A DNA stretch of 64,000 nucleotides from Solibacillus silvestris_B (GCF_051967575.1 NZ_JBQCJW010000006.1:62001-126000); one strand, 5' to 3'; positions 34,018-44,249 are shown, numbered from the stretch's first letter. Program-made: numbers and translations. Notes: generated from the letters alone by a model not told the origin.

Positions 34018-34529
34018 AACGCGTTCTCACAGTTACAGTAATTAACCAAAGTGGTGTACTGAATCGTATAACAGGTTTATTAATGAAACGTCAATTCAAT
34101 ATTGAATCGATTACGGTTGGTCATTCGGAACAGCCAAACTTTTCAAAGATGACGTTCATCGTACATGTGGAAGATGAAAATAAAATCGAACAGCTAATTA
34201 AACAGCTATCAAAGCAGATTGACGTATTGAAAGTAAATGATATTACCGAAAAATCAATTGTCCTTCGCGAATTGGCGCTTATAAAAGTTGTATCGCCGCC
34301 AAATTTGCGCTTAGAGATGAATGCAATTGTCGAGCCATTCCGTCCGCAAGTCGTCGACACTTCCAAAAATGTCGTGACATATGAAGTGGTCGGCCACCCG
34401 GAAAAAATCGATGCCTTTATCGAGCTTATCCGGCCATATGGCATCAAGGAATTGACTCGAACAGGCGCAACAGCATCAATACGCGAAGCACAGAAAGTCG
34501 AAGGCCCCCAGCTTTCGATTTTAAAATAG
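34014..34529 (+). CDS. ilvN: Acetolactate synthase small (regulatory) subunit
   Basis: The 171-residue protein starts with an ACT domain (VINQSGVLNRITGLLMKRQF, NIESITVG), the site of valine feedback binding. The C-terminal half has ALIKVV and VEPFRPQVVD, which activate the large subunit. It starts at the ATGA overlap with ilvB, so the two subunits are made in step. Confidence 0.94.
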   Translation: MKRVLTVTVINQSGVLNRITGLLMKRQFNIESITVGHSEQPNFSKMTFIVHVEDENKIEQLIKQLSKQIDVLKVNDITEKSIVLRELALIKVVSPPNLRLEMNAIVEPFRPQVVDTSKNVVTYEVVGHPEKIDAFIELIRPYGIKELTRTGATASIREAQKVEGPQLSILK

Positions 34530-34531
34530 CA

Positions 34532-34563
34532 TGGCATTCCATACGGGGCGGCGGATGCCATCC
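34532..34563 (+). other. Intercistronic hairpin between ilvN and ilvC
   Basis: ATGGCAT near 34533-34539 pairs with ATGCCAT near 34555-34561 around a GC-rich loop. There is no T run, so it is more likely an mRNA stability or processing element than a terminator. Confidence 0.4.
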
Positions 34564-34614
34564 AATGCCCTTATATCAAAAATAAATTACTTAAATTAAT
34601 TGGAGGAAATGAAA

Positions 34615-35628
34615 ATGTCAAAAATGTATTATGAAAACGAAATCAACGAGCAAGTACTTACAGGGAAAAAAATCGCGATCATCGGTTATGGTTCACAAGG
34701 TCATGCACATGCGCTTAACTTAAAAGAATCAGGTTTTGATGTAGTAGTAGGCATTCGACCAGGTAAATCATATGATGCAGCAAAAGAAGATGGCGTAGAA
34801 GTTAAATCAGTAGCAGAAGCAGCAGCAGAAGCAGATGTAATCCAAATCCTGCTTCCGGATGAGCGCCAAAAAGCGGTTTATGAAGCAGAAATCGCCCCAT
34901 ATTTAACAGCTGGCAAAGCATTAATGTTCGCACATGGCTTCAATGTACACTTCGGTCAAATTACACCACCAGCAGATGTTGACGTATTCTTAGTAGCGCC
35001 AAAAGGCCCAGGTCACTTAGTACGTCGCCAATTCACGGAAGGTGCAGGCGTGCCAGGCTTATTCGCAATCCACCAAGATGCTACAGGCACTGCTCGTGAA
35101 TTAGCGCTTGCATACGGCAAAGGAATCGGTTCAGCACGCGGCGGTCTGCTTGAAACAACATTCGCCGAAGAAACGGTAACAGATCTATTCGGTGAGCAAG
35201 CGGTATTATGCGGCGGTACAACAGAGCTTGTAAAAGCTGGTTTCGAGACATTGGTGGAAGCTGGCTACCAACCAGAATTGGCATATTTCGAAACATTGCA
35301 TGAACTGAAATTGATCGTTGACTTAATGTTCGAAGGCGGCATGGCGACAATGCGCTACTCGATTTCGGATACGGCGGAGTGGGGCGACTATGTTTCAGGT
35401 CCGCGCATTATCGACGCATCTGTAAAAGCGCGCATGAAAGATGTATTAACAGATATTCAAGACGGTACATTCGCTAAACGCTGGATCGCTGAAAACGAAA
35501 ATGGTCGTCCAGAATATACGAAATTCAAAGAGGCTGGGGCAAACCACCAAATTGAAGAGGTTGGCGCAAAATTACGTGCAATGATGCCATTCATCAACCA
35601 GGGAAAACAAAAGGTAACAGTGAAATAA
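34615..35628 (+). CDS. ilvC: Ketol-acid reductoisomerase (NADP+)
   Basis: The 338-residue class I enzyme has an N-terminal Rossmann domain with IIGYGSQGHAHALNLKESG. The C-terminal knotted domain has the Mg-binding motifs in ETFAEETVTDLFGEQAVLCGG and EGGMATMRYSISDTAEWGDY. It isomerises and reduces acetolactate. ATG 34615 lies eight bases after GGAGG. Codon use here is very regular and A-ending, fitting a highly expressed gene. Confidence 0.96.
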   Translation: MSKMYYENEINEQVLTGKKIAIIGYGSQGHAHALNLKESGFDVVVGIRPGKSYDAAKEDGVEVKSVAEAAAEADVIQILLPDERQKAVYEAEIAPYLTAGKALMFAHGFNVHFGQITPPADVDVFLVAPKGPGHLVRRQFTEGAGVPGLFAIHQDATGTARELALAYGKGIGSARGGLLETTFAEETVTDLFGEQAVLCGGTTELVKAGFETLVEAGYQPELAYFETLHELKLIVDLMFEGGMATMRYSISDTAEWGDYVSGPRIIDASVKARMKDVLTDIQDGTFAKRWIAENENGRPEYTKFKEAGANHQIEEVGAKLRAMMPFINQGKQKVTVK

Positions 35629-35629
35629 T

Positions 35630-37174
35630 ATGAAGAAAATTGACATTTTTGATACAACATTGCGCGATGGCGAACAATCGGCTGGCATTAATTTAAATAC
35701 AGCAGAAAAGGTTGAAATCGCAAAACAACTAGAGCGTTTAGGTGTCACAATCATTGAGGCGGGATTTCCTGCCTCATCACCAGGTGACTTGGAAGCAGTA
35801 TCGCTAATTGCGAAAACAGTGAAAAATTCGATCGTTACGGGATTGGCCCGCGCTGTTAAAGGGGATATTGATGCTGTTTGGCAAGCAATTCGCCATGCTG
35901 AGCAGCCACATGTTCATACATTTATCGCAACGAGCCCGATCCATATGGAATACAAACTTAAAAAGAATCCGGATGAAGTAGTCGAGCAGGCAGTTGCAGC
36001 TGTAAAGTACGCAAAAGAAAAATTTTCGCTTGTAGAATTTTCCGCTGAAGATGGCTTCCGATCTGATAAGGAGTTTTTAGTGCGCATTTGCCGTGAAGTG
36101 ATTAAAGCCGGTGCCACAACAATCAATATTCCCGATACAGTTGGCTATGCTTCACCTGAAGAGTATGGCGCATTATTCCGCTATTTGCGGGAAAATGTAA
36201 ACGGTGCAGAGAAAATCAAGTTTTCCGCACATTGCCATGATGATTTAGGGATGGCTGTAGCAAATTCTTTGGCGGCCATCCAAAACGGTGCAGACCAAGT
36301 GGAATGTACGATTAATGGGATCGGTGAACGTGCAGGAAACGCCGCATTGGAGGAAATCGGTGTTGCATTGCACATCCGAAAAGATTTTTACGGTGTTGAA
36401 ACAGGACTGAATTTAAAGGAAATTAAGCGCACTTCGCAAATGGTCAGCCGCCTGACGAATGTTGTCATCCAGCCAAATAAAGCGGTTGTCGGGAAAAACG
36501 CGTTCGCGCATGAATCGGGCATTCACCAAGATGGGGTATTGAAAAATCCTGAAACATACGAGATTATTTCTCCTGCACTTGTAGGTGAAGATGACATCCC
36601 GTTAGTTTTAGGGAAGCATTCTGGGCGTGCGGCATTCCGTGACCGTGCAGAGACGATGGGCTTTGAACTGTCGGATGAAAAGCTGAATAAAGCATTTACA
36701 GAGTTCAAAAAATTGGCAGATCGCAAAAAAGAAGTGACAGAAGAAGATTTAACGACAATTTTAACGGAGCAGCAAGTTTCTGTTGGAGATGTTCCATTAT
36801 TTGAACTGAAATCGGTTCAAGTACAGTACGGCACGGAAAATATCCCGACGGCTACCGCATCTGTTTTGACCCCTGAAGGCGAAACAAAAACACTTGCATC
36901 AACAGGATCAGGCTCAGTCGAAGCTATATTCAATACACTCGAACAGCTTGTACAAGGCAAAGTCAATATTTTGGATTACCGTGTGCAATCCGTCGGCAAA
37001 GGCCGCGACGCACTTGGAGAAGCAGTCATTAATCTGAAATATAACGGCTATACATCAACAGGGCGAGATTCAGCGCAGGATGTACTGGAAGCAAGCGCAA
37101 AAGCCTATTTAAATGCAGTTAACCGACAATTGATCCAACAGCATGTTCGGGAAGAGCAAGCTGTTGCGCAATAA
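35630..37174 (+). CDS. leuA: 2-isopropylmalate synthase
   Basis: The 514-residue enzyme has the HMGL-like barrel beginning with IFDTTLRDGEQSAGINL and metal histidines in SAHCHDDLGMAVANSL. GIGERAGNAALEE follows, then the C-terminal regulatory domain (about 390-505) for leucine feedback. It condenses 2-ketoisovalerate with acetyl-CoA, the first leucine-specific step. Only one base separates it from the ilvC stop, so it relies on an AAAGG site inside ilvC. Confidence 0.95.
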   Translation: MKKIDIFDTTLRDGEQSAGINLNTAEKVEIAKQLERLGVTIIEAGFPASSPGDLEAVSLIAKTVKNSIVTGLARAVKGDIDAVWQAIRHAEQPHVHTFIATSPIHMEYKLKKNPDEVVEQAVAAVKYAKEKFSLVEFSAEDGFRSDKEFLVRICREVIKAGATTINIPDTVGYASPEEYGALFRYLRENVNGAEKIKFSAHCHDDLGMAVANSLAAIQNGADQVECTINGIGERAGNAALEEIGVALHIRKDFYGVETGLNLKEIKRTSQMVSRLTNVVIQPNKAVVGKNAFAHESGIHQDGVLKNPETYEIISPALVGEDDIPLVLGKHSGRAAFRDRAETMGFELSDEKLNKAFTEFKKLADRKKEVTEEDLTTILTEQQVSVGDVPLFELKSVQVQYGTENIPTATASVLTPEGETKTLASTGSGSVEAIFNTLEQLVQGKVNILDYRVQSVGKGRDALGEAVINLKYNGYTSTGRDSAQDVLEASAKAYLNAVNRQLIQQHVREEQAVAQ

Positions 37175-37183
37175 AATCATTGT

Positions 37184-37205
37184 GCGCCATCACAGCTGAT
37201 GGCGC
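37184..37205 (+). other. Intercistronic hairpin between leuA and leuB
   Basis: GCGCCATC at 37184-37191 pairs with GATGGCGC at 37198-37205. There is no clear T run, so it may adjust mRNA stability or partial termination within the operon. Confidence 0.45.
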
Positions 37206-37249
37206 TTCTACATCAAGTAACTTCACGAAGAAAGAAAGGTGTTTTTCAA

Positions 37250-38350
37250 ATGGAAAAGAAAATTGCAGTACTACCAGGGGACGGAATTGGTCCTGAAGTT
37301 GTTGCAAGTGCAGTAAAAGTATTACAAGTAATCGGGAAACGTTTTAATCATACATTTCATTTAAATTACGGAGCAATCGGCGGGGCGGCAATCGATCAGT
37401 TCAACAATCCATTGCCAAATGAGACGATTTTAATGTGTGAAGCGAGTGATGCGATTTTATTAGGTGCTGTCGGGGGACCGAAGTGGGATAACAACACACC
37501 TGAATTACGTCCGGAAAAAGGTTTACTGAAAATCCGCAAGCACTTTGATTTATTTGCGAATTTACGTCCTGTGAAAGCTTTCCCTAGTTTACTTGCATCT
37601 TCTCCATTAAAACGTGAAGTTGCAGAAAATGTAGACTTAATGATCGTTCGTGAATTGACAGGCGGGCTATATTTTGGGGAACCACGTAAAAAAACAGATG
37701 CAGGTGCTATTGATACATGTGTGTATTCCCGTGAAGAAATCGAGCGCATTGTCGAAAATGCTTTTGAATTAGCTCGTTTACGTCGTGGAAAACTTTGCTC
37801 GGTAGACAAAGCAAATGTACTTGACACTTCACGTTTGTGGCGTGAAATTGTCGAAGAGAAGAAAAAGCAGTACCCAGATGTAGAAACAGAACATAACTTA
37901 GTTGACTCGGTGGCGATGAAACTTATTACAAACCCTGGTCATTATGATGTTATCGTGACGGAAAACCTGTTCGGCGACATTTTAAGTGATGAAGCTTCTG
38001 TTATTACAGGTTCACTCGGCGTATTGCCTTCCGCATCAATTCGCGGCGATAATTTCGGACTTTATGAGCCCGTGCATGGCTCAGCACCGGAAATTGCAGG
38101 GCAAGGTGTCGCCAACCCTGCGGCAACAATTCTGTCGGTGGCAATGATGCTTCAATATTCATTCGGCCTGAAAGAAGAAGCAGCGGAAATCGAACGTGCG
38201 GTTACAGCCGTATTCGATGATGGATACTATACCGCGGATTTGGCACAAGAACATACACGTTCACTATCAACAGAAGAATGGACAGAGAAAGTGCTGAACG
38301 AAATCGACGCAAGCTTCGTCTCGGATAGCATTATGATTTCATACAATTAA
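37250..38350 (+). CDS. leuB: 3-isopropylmalate dehydrogenase
   Basis: The 366-residue enzyme has VLPGDGIGPEVVASA at the start, the substrate loop with RPEKGLLKIRKHFDLFANLR, VRELTGGLYFGEPR, and NLFGDILSDEASVITGSLG for metal and NAD binding. It oxidises and decarboxylates 3-isopropylmalate. I chose ATG 37250, after AAGAAAGG, over an in-frame ATG at 37199 in the intercistronic hairpin. Confidence 0.95.
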   Translation: MEKKIAVLPGDGIGPEVVASAVKVLQVIGKRFNHTFHLNYGAIGGAAIDQFNNPLPNETILMCEASDAILLGAVGGPKWDNNTPELRPEKGLLKIRKHFDLFANLRPVKAFPSLLASSPLKREVAENVDLMIVRELTGGLYFGEPRKKTDAGAIDTCVYSREEIERIVENAFELARLRRGKLCSVDKANVLDTSRLWREIVEEKKKQYPDVETEHNLVDSVAMKLITNPGHYDVIVTENLFGDILSDEASVITGSLGVLPSASIRGDNFGLYEPVHGSAPEIAGQGVANPAATILSVAMMLQYSFGLKEEAAEIERAVTAVFDDGYYTADLAQEHTRSLSTEEWTEKVLNEIDASFVSDSIMISYN

Positions 38351-38365
38351 GGAACGGTGAGAACT

Positions 38366-39775
38366 ATGGGGAAAAATATTATTGAAAAAGTGTGGGAACA
38401 GCATGTCGTGCATCGCGAAGAAGGGAAGCCGGACTTACTTTATATCGATCTGCATTTAATTCATGAAGTTACGAGTCCGCAAGCGTTCGAGGGGCTTCGC
38501 TTAGCAGGGCGAAAAGTGCGCCGGACAGATCTTTCTTTTGCAACGATGGATCACAATGTACCGACGAAAAACTTGCCGACAATCAACGATCCGATCGCGA
38601 AAAAGCAAATTATGACACTGGCGGAAAACGCAAAGGAATTCGGCATTGAACTAGCGGATATCGGACATCCTGATCAAGGGATTGTGCATGTTATCGGACC
38701 GGAACTCGGACTTACACAACCAGGCAAAACTATTGTTTGCGGTGATTCGCATACCGCCACACATGGTGCATTCGGCGCGATTGCATTCGGTATCGGAACA
38801 TCGGAAGTCGAGCATGTATTATCAACACAAACATTGTGGCAACTGAAGCCACCGACAATGGAAATCCGCGTGAATGGAGAGCTTGGAGTTGGTGTGACAG
38901 CAAAGGACATCATTTTGGCGATCATCGCAAAATGGGGTATCGGTATCGGAACTGGCCATATCGTTGAGTACACTGGTGAAGCGATACGGAAGCTTTCAAT
39001 GGAAGAACGTATGACGATTTGTAATATGTCGATTGAAGCGGGGGCAAAGGCCGGTTTAATTTCCCCTGACGAAACAACGGTCGATTTCCTTCGCGGGCGC
39101 CGTCATGCACCCCAAGGAGAGAAATTTGAAGAAGCTGCGAAATACTGGTTAAGCTTAGCGTCTGATGCGGATGCGACGTATGATGCTGTACTGGAAATCG
39201 AAGCAGTGGAAATCGAGCCAATCGTAACATGGGGCACGAACCCGGCGATGGGCGTCGGCGTAACGAAAACTGTGCCGACTGCGGCCGATTACGATAATGA
39301 TACAGATAAGGCGGCATTGGACAAAGCGCTGAAATATATGGATTTGCAAGAAGGCCAAAAAATTACTGATATTGAAATTCAGCATGTATTTATCGGCTCA
39401 TGCACGAACTCGCGCATTAATGACTTGCGTGCAGCAGCTGAAATTGTAAAAGGCGAAAAGCTGGCATCTGGCGTGAAAGGGATTGTCGTTCCCGGCTCCT
39501 GGTCTACAAAGCGTCAAGCAGAAGAAGAAGGACTCCATCTAATTTTCCTTGATGCAGGTTTTGAATGGCGTGAGTCAGGCTGCTCGGCTTGCTTAGGGAT
39601 GAATGAAGATATCATTCCATCCGGCGAGCGATGCGCATCAACTTCAAACCGCAACTTTGAAGGACGTCAAGGTGCCGGTGCACGAACGCATCTTGTATCA
39701 CCGGCTATGGCAGCGGCAGCGGCGATTCACGGTCGCTTTGTAGATGTTCGAAAACTGCAAAAGCAGGAAGCATAA
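38366..39775 (+). CDS. leuC: 3-isopropylmalate dehydratase large subunit
   Basis: The 469-residue aconitase-type protein has 4Fe-4S ligand cysteines in FIGSCTNSRI and GCSACLGMNED, and CGDSHTATHGAFGA in the N-terminal half. With LeuD it isomerises 2- to 3-isopropylmalate. The start is taken at ATG 38366, as in Bacillus LeuC, although a GTG nine bases earlier is in frame. Confidence 0.94.
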   Translation: MGKNIIEKVWEQHVVHREEGKPDLLYIDLHLIHEVTSPQAFEGLRLAGRKVRRTDLSFATMDHNVPTKNLPTINDPIAKKQIMTLAENAKEFGIELADIGHPDQGIVHVIGPELGLTQPGKTIVCGDSHTATHGAFGAIAFGIGTSEVEHVLSTQTLWQLKPPTMEIRVNGELGVGVTAKDIILAIIAKWGIGIGTGHIVEYTGEAIRKLSMEERMTICNMSIEAGAKAGLISPDETTVDFLRGRRHAPQGEKFEEAAKYWLSLASDADATYDAVLEIEAVEIEPIVTWGTNPAMGVGVTKTVPTAADYDNDTDKAALDKALKYMDLQEGQKITDIEIQHVFIGSCTNSRINDLRAAAEIVKGEKLASGVKGIVVPGSWSTKRQAEEEGLHLIFLDAGFEWRESGCSACLGMNEDIIPSGERCASTSNRNFEGRQGAGARTHLVSPAMAAAAAIHGRFVDVRKLQKQEA

Positions 39776-39787
39776 GGAGAGATTAGT

Positions 39788-40378
39788 ATGGAACCGATTA
39801 ATATCGTGAACAGCATTTATGCACCGCTTGACCGCAAAAATGTTGATACAGACCAAATTATATCAAAGGAATTTTTAAAGCGTATTGAGCGCACTGGTTT
39901 CGGCCAATTTGTTTTTTATCATTGGCGTTTTGATAAAGACGGCAAGCAGGTCGAGGATTTCGTTTTAAATAAACCGGAATATAATGGCGCTGAAATTTTG
40001 GTTGCACAAGACAACTTTGGCTGCGGCTCATCACGCGAGCACGCACCTTGGGCAATTTTGGATTATGGCTTCCGTGTAGTGATTGCACCAAGCTTTGCGG
40101 ATATTTTCCATAACAACTGCTTCAAAAATGGCATTTTGCCGATTAAGCTGACGGAAGCCGAATGTAATGAGCTTTTGGAAAAAGGCATGGCAAACGCACA
40201 GGCAATTGAAGTGAATTTAGAGCAGCAAACTGTCACAACCGGCTATGGCAAGACATATGCATTTACGATTGACCCATATTATAAACAAATGCTATTAAAT
40301 GGCTGGGATGAAATTTCGTTGACGTTTCAATACGAAGAACAAATCGCGGAATTTGAGAAAAAACGCATTGCCTATTAA
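39788..40378 (+). CDS. leuD: 3-isopropylmalate dehydratase small subunit
   Basis: The 196-residue protein has the swivel-domain motifs LDRKNVDTDQIISKEFLKRI and DNFGCGSSREHAPWAILDYG, and SFADIFHNNCFKNGILPI. It completes the LeuCD active site. AAGGAGAG precedes the ATG, 12 bases after leuC. It is the last gene of the operon and is followed by a strong terminator. Confidence 0.95.
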   Translation: MEPINIVNSIYAPLDRKNVDTDQIISKEFLKRIERTGFGQFVFYHWRFDKDGKQVEDFVLNKPEYNGAEILVAQDNFGCGSSREHAPWAILDYGFRVVIAPSFADIFHNNCFKNGILPIKLTEAECNELLEKGMANAQAIEVNLEQQTVTTGYGKTYAFTIDPYYKQMLLNGWDEISLTFQYEEQIAEFEKKRIAY

Positions 40379-40385
40379 ATATAGA

Positions 40386-40430
40386 TTCGCTTCGAATGGT
40401 CACACCGGCTGTTTGAAGCGTTTTTTTTTT
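40386..40430 (+). terminator. Terminator of the ilv-leu operon
   Basis: CGCTTC(GAA) at 40388-40396 pairs with (TTT)GAAGCG at 40412-40420, followed by ten T residues. Confidence 0.92.
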
Positions 40431-40596
40431 GCGGGGAAAAGGAAATGTAAGTAACCAAATCCCAAGCGATATCAACATGCGAGATATTGAAGCGAACTGT
40501 CTTTTTTTCACTCATATTTTCTCGTCTTCTATGAATTATATTTCAAATATTGGGCAATCTAATAATAATATTTTTATAAATGATTGGAGAATTTAT

Positions 40597-41940
40597 ATGT
40601 CTTCTGCAGAAACCGTTAAGTGGATCACAGAACAGCTCGCGAATACGAACGAATTAACGAAGAAGACCTTGGAAAACGAGGAAAGGCAGGCATTGCTATT
40701 TTATATAAAGCCCCTTATTAACATGGAACAGCTCCAGCAAATCATCATTAAGCCCTTTTTTGAAATGACGGATGGAAATAAATTTATCCAATATTTGAAA
40801 GCATTGCCGCAGTATCAGGAAACCAATTCAAAAGAACAGCTGCAATTAGAATTATTAAGCGGGAATATACTCGTCGTTATTCAAAATGAATACTTTTTGC
40901 TGGATTTGAAATTTTCAACAAACGATCAGGTGAATACAACATCCGTGGAAATGACAATCCATGGCTCGCAACTTGCACTTAGCGACAATCTCGCAACAAA
41001 TATAAATATCATCCGCACTAATTACCATCAGCAAACTTTATATGTGGAATATTTAGTTTTAGGAGAAGTCAATCAGCAAAAACTCGCTATTATTTACGAC
41101 CAAGAAAAAGTAAATAAAAAGGTATTAAAGGTGATTCAGGAAAGACTCCGGAAAATCGATAAACAGCTCATTACATCGACCAATCAATTGAATAACTTTT
41201 TGAATAATAGACGGATTTCATTATTTCCCCAAATGATTATGACAGAACGGCCGGACCGCATCGCCTACAATCTATCAAACGGCAAAGTTGTCCTGCTGTT
41301 GGATGCAAATCCTCAAGCACTTGCAGCACCTGTTGCTTTTTTTGATTTTATGACGACAATGGAGGACAATTACCATACGTTTTTTATCTCCTTTTTTTTA
41401 AGATTGCTGCGCTATATCGGGTTAATCATCAGTCTGCTTTTGCCGGGTCTTTATATTGGCATTACATCATTTGCACCGGAAGTATTCAGAACGGAGCTTG
41501 CGCTGACAATCGCAGGGAGCAGAATTGGGGTTCCATTTTCATCATTCATCGAAGTGCTGTTTATGCTCCTTTTTATGGAAATGCTGTTAGAAGCAAGTAT
41601 TCGGCTCCCGAAAGCTGTAAGTGCCACTGCCACCACTGTAGGCGGATTGATATTAGGGACTGCCGTGACAGAGGCATCACTTGCATCGAATGTCATGGTT
41701 ATCCTTGTTTCCGCTGTAGCGATCTCGACCTTTGTCATTCCCGTGAATGAAATGGCGTTTGCAATTCGAATAGTACGGCTATTTTTTATATTTACGACAA
41801 CGATTTTTGGATTAGCAGGATTAACGCTCGGCTTATTTGCATTTATTATGTATTTGGTAAGCATTAACAGTTTTGGGGAACCGTATTTAAAAATTTCTCC
41901 TTCAAAAGCGGGCAAGGGAAAACCAGGAGGGAATACATGA
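40597..41940 (+). CDS. Spore germination receptor subunit A (GerA family)
   Basis: The 447-residue protein belongs to the GerA/GerKA family. It has an N-terminal cytosolic domain with IYDQEKVNKKVLKVIQERL and RISLFPQMIMTERPDRIAYN, a GKVVLLLDANPQALAAPVAF block, and five C-terminal membrane segments. With subunits B and C it forms a germinant receptor in the spore inner membrane. Start ATG 40597 follows a TTGGAGA site. The N-terminus is short compared with the usual 470-490 residues. A weak sigma-G-like match (GAATTA at 40533, CAATCTA at 40555) lies upstream. Confidence 0.9.
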   Translation: MSSAETVKWITEQLANTNELTKKTLENEERQALLFYIKPLINMEQLQQIIIKPFFEMTDGNKFIQYLKALPQYQETNSKEQLQLELLSGNILVVIQNEYFLLDLKFSTNDQVNTTSVEMTIHGSQLALSDNLATNINIIRTNYHQQTLYVEYLVLGEVNQQKLAIIYDQEKVNKKVLKVIQERLRKIDKQLITSTNQLNNFLNNRRISLFPQMIMTERPDRIAYNLSNGKVVLLLDANPQALAAPVAFFDFMTTMEDNYHTFFISFFLRLLRYIGLIISLLLPGLYIGITSFAPEVFRTELALTIAGSRIGVPFSSFIEVLFMLLFMEMLLEASIRLPKAVSATATTVGGLILGTAVTEASLASNVMVILVSAVAISTFVIPVNEMAFAIRIVRLFFIFTTTIFGLAGLTLGLFAFIMYLVSINSFGEPYLKISPSKAGKGKPGGNT

Positions 41941-43052
41941 GTCGATTTTATTACTACTTAATATTGATTAATATGGTGGCGAATATTATCGCTTCCGTCC
42001 CTGCGATTCTTCTGTCTTCCCATAAGGATGGGGCGGTTTCTTCAATGATTTTGGGGGCGGTTGCAGGTGTCGTTCTTGTAACAATATACACCCGCTTTTT
42101 TATTTCCTTTCCCGGAACAACATTGCCCGAACTACTGCAAAAAACAACCTCAAAATGGTTTTACTTGCCGTTCGTCTTCTCGCTTGCTGTCCTTTGGTTT
42201 ACAGCAGGCTTAATTACATTGATTACTTTTACATTTCTTCTAATTCGATACCTGTCGCCGGAAATGCCCATTATTCAAATATGCCTGACGATTATTTTGG
42301 CCGTCATCTTTGGATGTGTTATGAAAACAGAGCGTGTTTTCTATACGATTGAAATATTAATACTCATCACATGTCCACTCATCTTTTTTATTTTTATTAA
42401 AGCGTACAGTGCGCAAAGTTTAAATTGGGATTTTGTAAAGGAAGCGGCTTTATATATTAACCAAATGCCGAATTACCATTCATTTTCCGCCTGCTTTTTC
42501 TTATTTTTGGGGGCAGCCAATTTGTTTGTTTTCAATCGTTTCTTTACTGAGAAACAAACATTCGGCTTTAAGCAAATTGCTATACTTGTATGCATATCGA
42601 TTGCGACTTTATTTACAACATACTTTATTCCAATTGGATTTAATGGCTTTGAAAATATTGATCAGCTTGTTTATCCTTGGATTACGACAACAGACTCGTT
42701 AAGAATGGACTTTTTTGTAATTGAACGCGTTCTGTTCATTTTCCTGCTGTTCTATTTGGGCATCGCTTTTTTAAGCATTCTCATCCACTGGCATGCAGCG
42801 ATGGAATTTCTGAAATTTGTCTTTAAGCTGGAAAAAATAAAATATAAAGGAAAGATTGTTGGTACTTTACTTCCAATACCGTTTTTCATCGTTATTTCAC
42901 TAGTAATAGTACGTAAAGTAAATGAATATCAGCTATTCCTTTACACGAGGTATTTTTATAACATATTAGTATTTATTTTCCCTTTAATGGTCGTTTTATT
43001 TTTGTTTATAAAAAGGAGGATGAAAAATGCCGAATCCCTTTCTAAAAACTAA
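41937..43052 (+). CDS. Spore germination receptor subunit B (GerB, amino acid permease-like)
   Basis: The 371-residue membrane protein has about ten hydrophobic segments in the APC-type arrangement of GerAB/GerKB. ASVPAILLSSHKDGAVSS sits in the first loop, and LFYLGIAFLSILIHWHA comes late. It is thought to bind the germinant. It overlaps the A-subunit gene by four bases (ATGA) and the C-subunit gene by 26 bases, so all three are translated together. Confidence 0.9.
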   Translation: MSRFYYYLILINMVANIIASVPAILLSSHKDGAVSSMILGAVAGVVLVTIYTRFFISFPGTTLPELLQKTTSKWFYLPFVFSLAVLWFTAGLITLITFTFLLIRYLSPEMPIIQICLTIILAVIFGCVMKTERVFYTIEILILITCPLIFFIFIKAYSAQSLNWDFVKEAALYINQMPNYHSFSACFFLFLGAANLFVFNRFFTEKQTFGFKQIAILVCISIATLFTTYFIPIGFNGFENIDQLVYPWITTTDSLRMDFFVIERVLFIFLLFYLGIAFLSILIHWHAAMEFLKFVFKLEKIKYKGKIVGTLLPIPFFIVISLVIVRKVNEYQLFLYTRYFYNILVFIFPLMVVLFLFIKRRMKNAESLSKN

Positions 43053-44151
43053 ATTAGCCATTATTCTCTTTTTTTTCAGCCTTTTTGTTTTAACAGGCTG
43101 TGCATTTAAAGATATTGATAAAAGTGTATTTGTCGCGATGATTGCTATTGATAAATCAGAAGAAGAAGATAAACCTTATAAAATAACATTGAAGCTGTAT
43201 GAACCAACCGGCTCGTTTAAAGAGACGACACAGCCCGGCTATTCGTATCTCACACAAACAGGTGAAACTTTGTCTGAAGCAATCCGTGTACTTCAATCGG
43301 CCTCAGATAAGGAGCTGGAATTTGGCCACTCCAAACTACTGATCATTGGAGAAGAGCTGCTTAAAGAAAATCGAAGTAAAGAAATTCTGGATTTTTTGTT
43401 AAGAAGACCGGATATACAAATGATCTCCTGGATTGCGAGTGGAAAACCAACTGCAGAGGAAGTAATCAAAATAATTCCGCAAGGGGAAACAGCCGCATAC
43501 CCCGAACTTTTCAATTATTTCGATCATCATGGAACGACAAGTCAATATATTGTCACAACCTATTTATTTGAATTTAGAAGAAATATGGAAGAGCGGGGAA
43601 TTGATACTGTTGTTCCAATCATCAAAGTCAGTGAGGAAGGGACACATTTTGAAATTAATAAATCACTAGTATTGGCTGACAAAAAGGAACCGTACGAACT
43701 GGATTCTTTAAATACCGGGATCTATAATATGCTGGCGAAGGAAACGAAACATGCAGATTTTCTTATAAAAAGAGACGATGAACATTTTATTGCAAGAATT
43801 GATACAATCAAATCAAAATACAAAGTGAACATCAAAAAATCCGAAAATATCGAATTGGAACTGAAAGTCGGTTTGTACGGCTATATATCTGAATCCAAAA
43901 AACCGCTATTAAATCGGGATTTGCCCAAATACAATAAACTACTAAAGGAAGAGGGCGAGGAGGTAATTACTGAATTTATTTCAAAAATGATAGAAGAGGG
44001 TTATGACCCGCTTGGTTTTGGAATTGATTATAAAGGAAAAGTGCTTCACAACCGACGCATGAGTGATACGGAATGGGAAGAGGCATATAAAAATGCGCAA
44101 ATTAATGTAAAGGTAACACCCGGTCTAAAAAGTACTGGGTCGATTCAATAG
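43027..44151 (+). CDS. Spore germination receptor subunit C (Ger(x)C lipoprotein)
   Basis: The 374-residue protein has a lipobox VLTGC with Cys25. The Ger(x)C fold follows, with DIDKSVFVAMIAIDKSEEED, GHSKLLIIGEELLKEN and FLLRRPDIQMISWIASGK in the first domain. The last domain ends with WEEAYKNAQINVKVTPGLKS. It sits on the outer face of the inner spore membrane as part of the receptor. An AAAGGAGG site lies within the end of the B-subunit gene. The germinant recognised by this receptor cannot be predicted. Confidence 0.92.
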   Translation: MPNPFLKTKLAIILFFFSLFVLTGCAFKDIDKSVFVAMIAIDKSEEEDKPYKITLKLYEPTGSFKETTQPGYSYLTQTGETLSEAIRVLQSASDKELEFGHSKLLIIGEELLKENRSKEILDFLLRRPDIQMISWIASGKPTAEEVIKIIPQGETAAYPELFNYFDHHGTTSQYIVTTYLFEFRRNMEERGIDTVVPIIKVSEEGTHFEINKSLVLADKKEPYELDSLNTGIYNMLAKETKHADFLIKRDDEHFIARIDTIKSKYKVNIKKSENIELELKVGLYGYISESKKPLLNRDLPKYNKLLKEEGEEVITEFISKMIEEGYDPLGFGIDYKGKVLHNRRMSDTEWEEAYKNAQINVKVTPGLKSTGSIQ

Positions 44152-44204
44152 GGAATGGATTTGCTAAAGAGCTTATCCGACCAGGGAATCATTATTTTAC
44201 CGCA

Positions 44205-44249
44205 AAAAAATCGATTGTTTAGCCAAAAGCGGAAACAATCGATTTTTCT
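44205..44249. terminator. Bidirectional terminator between the ger operon and the ABC ATPase gene
   Basis: AAAAAATCGATTGTTT at 44205-44220 pairs with AAACAATCGATTTTT at 44233-44247. A and T flanks serve both directions. Confidence 0.9.
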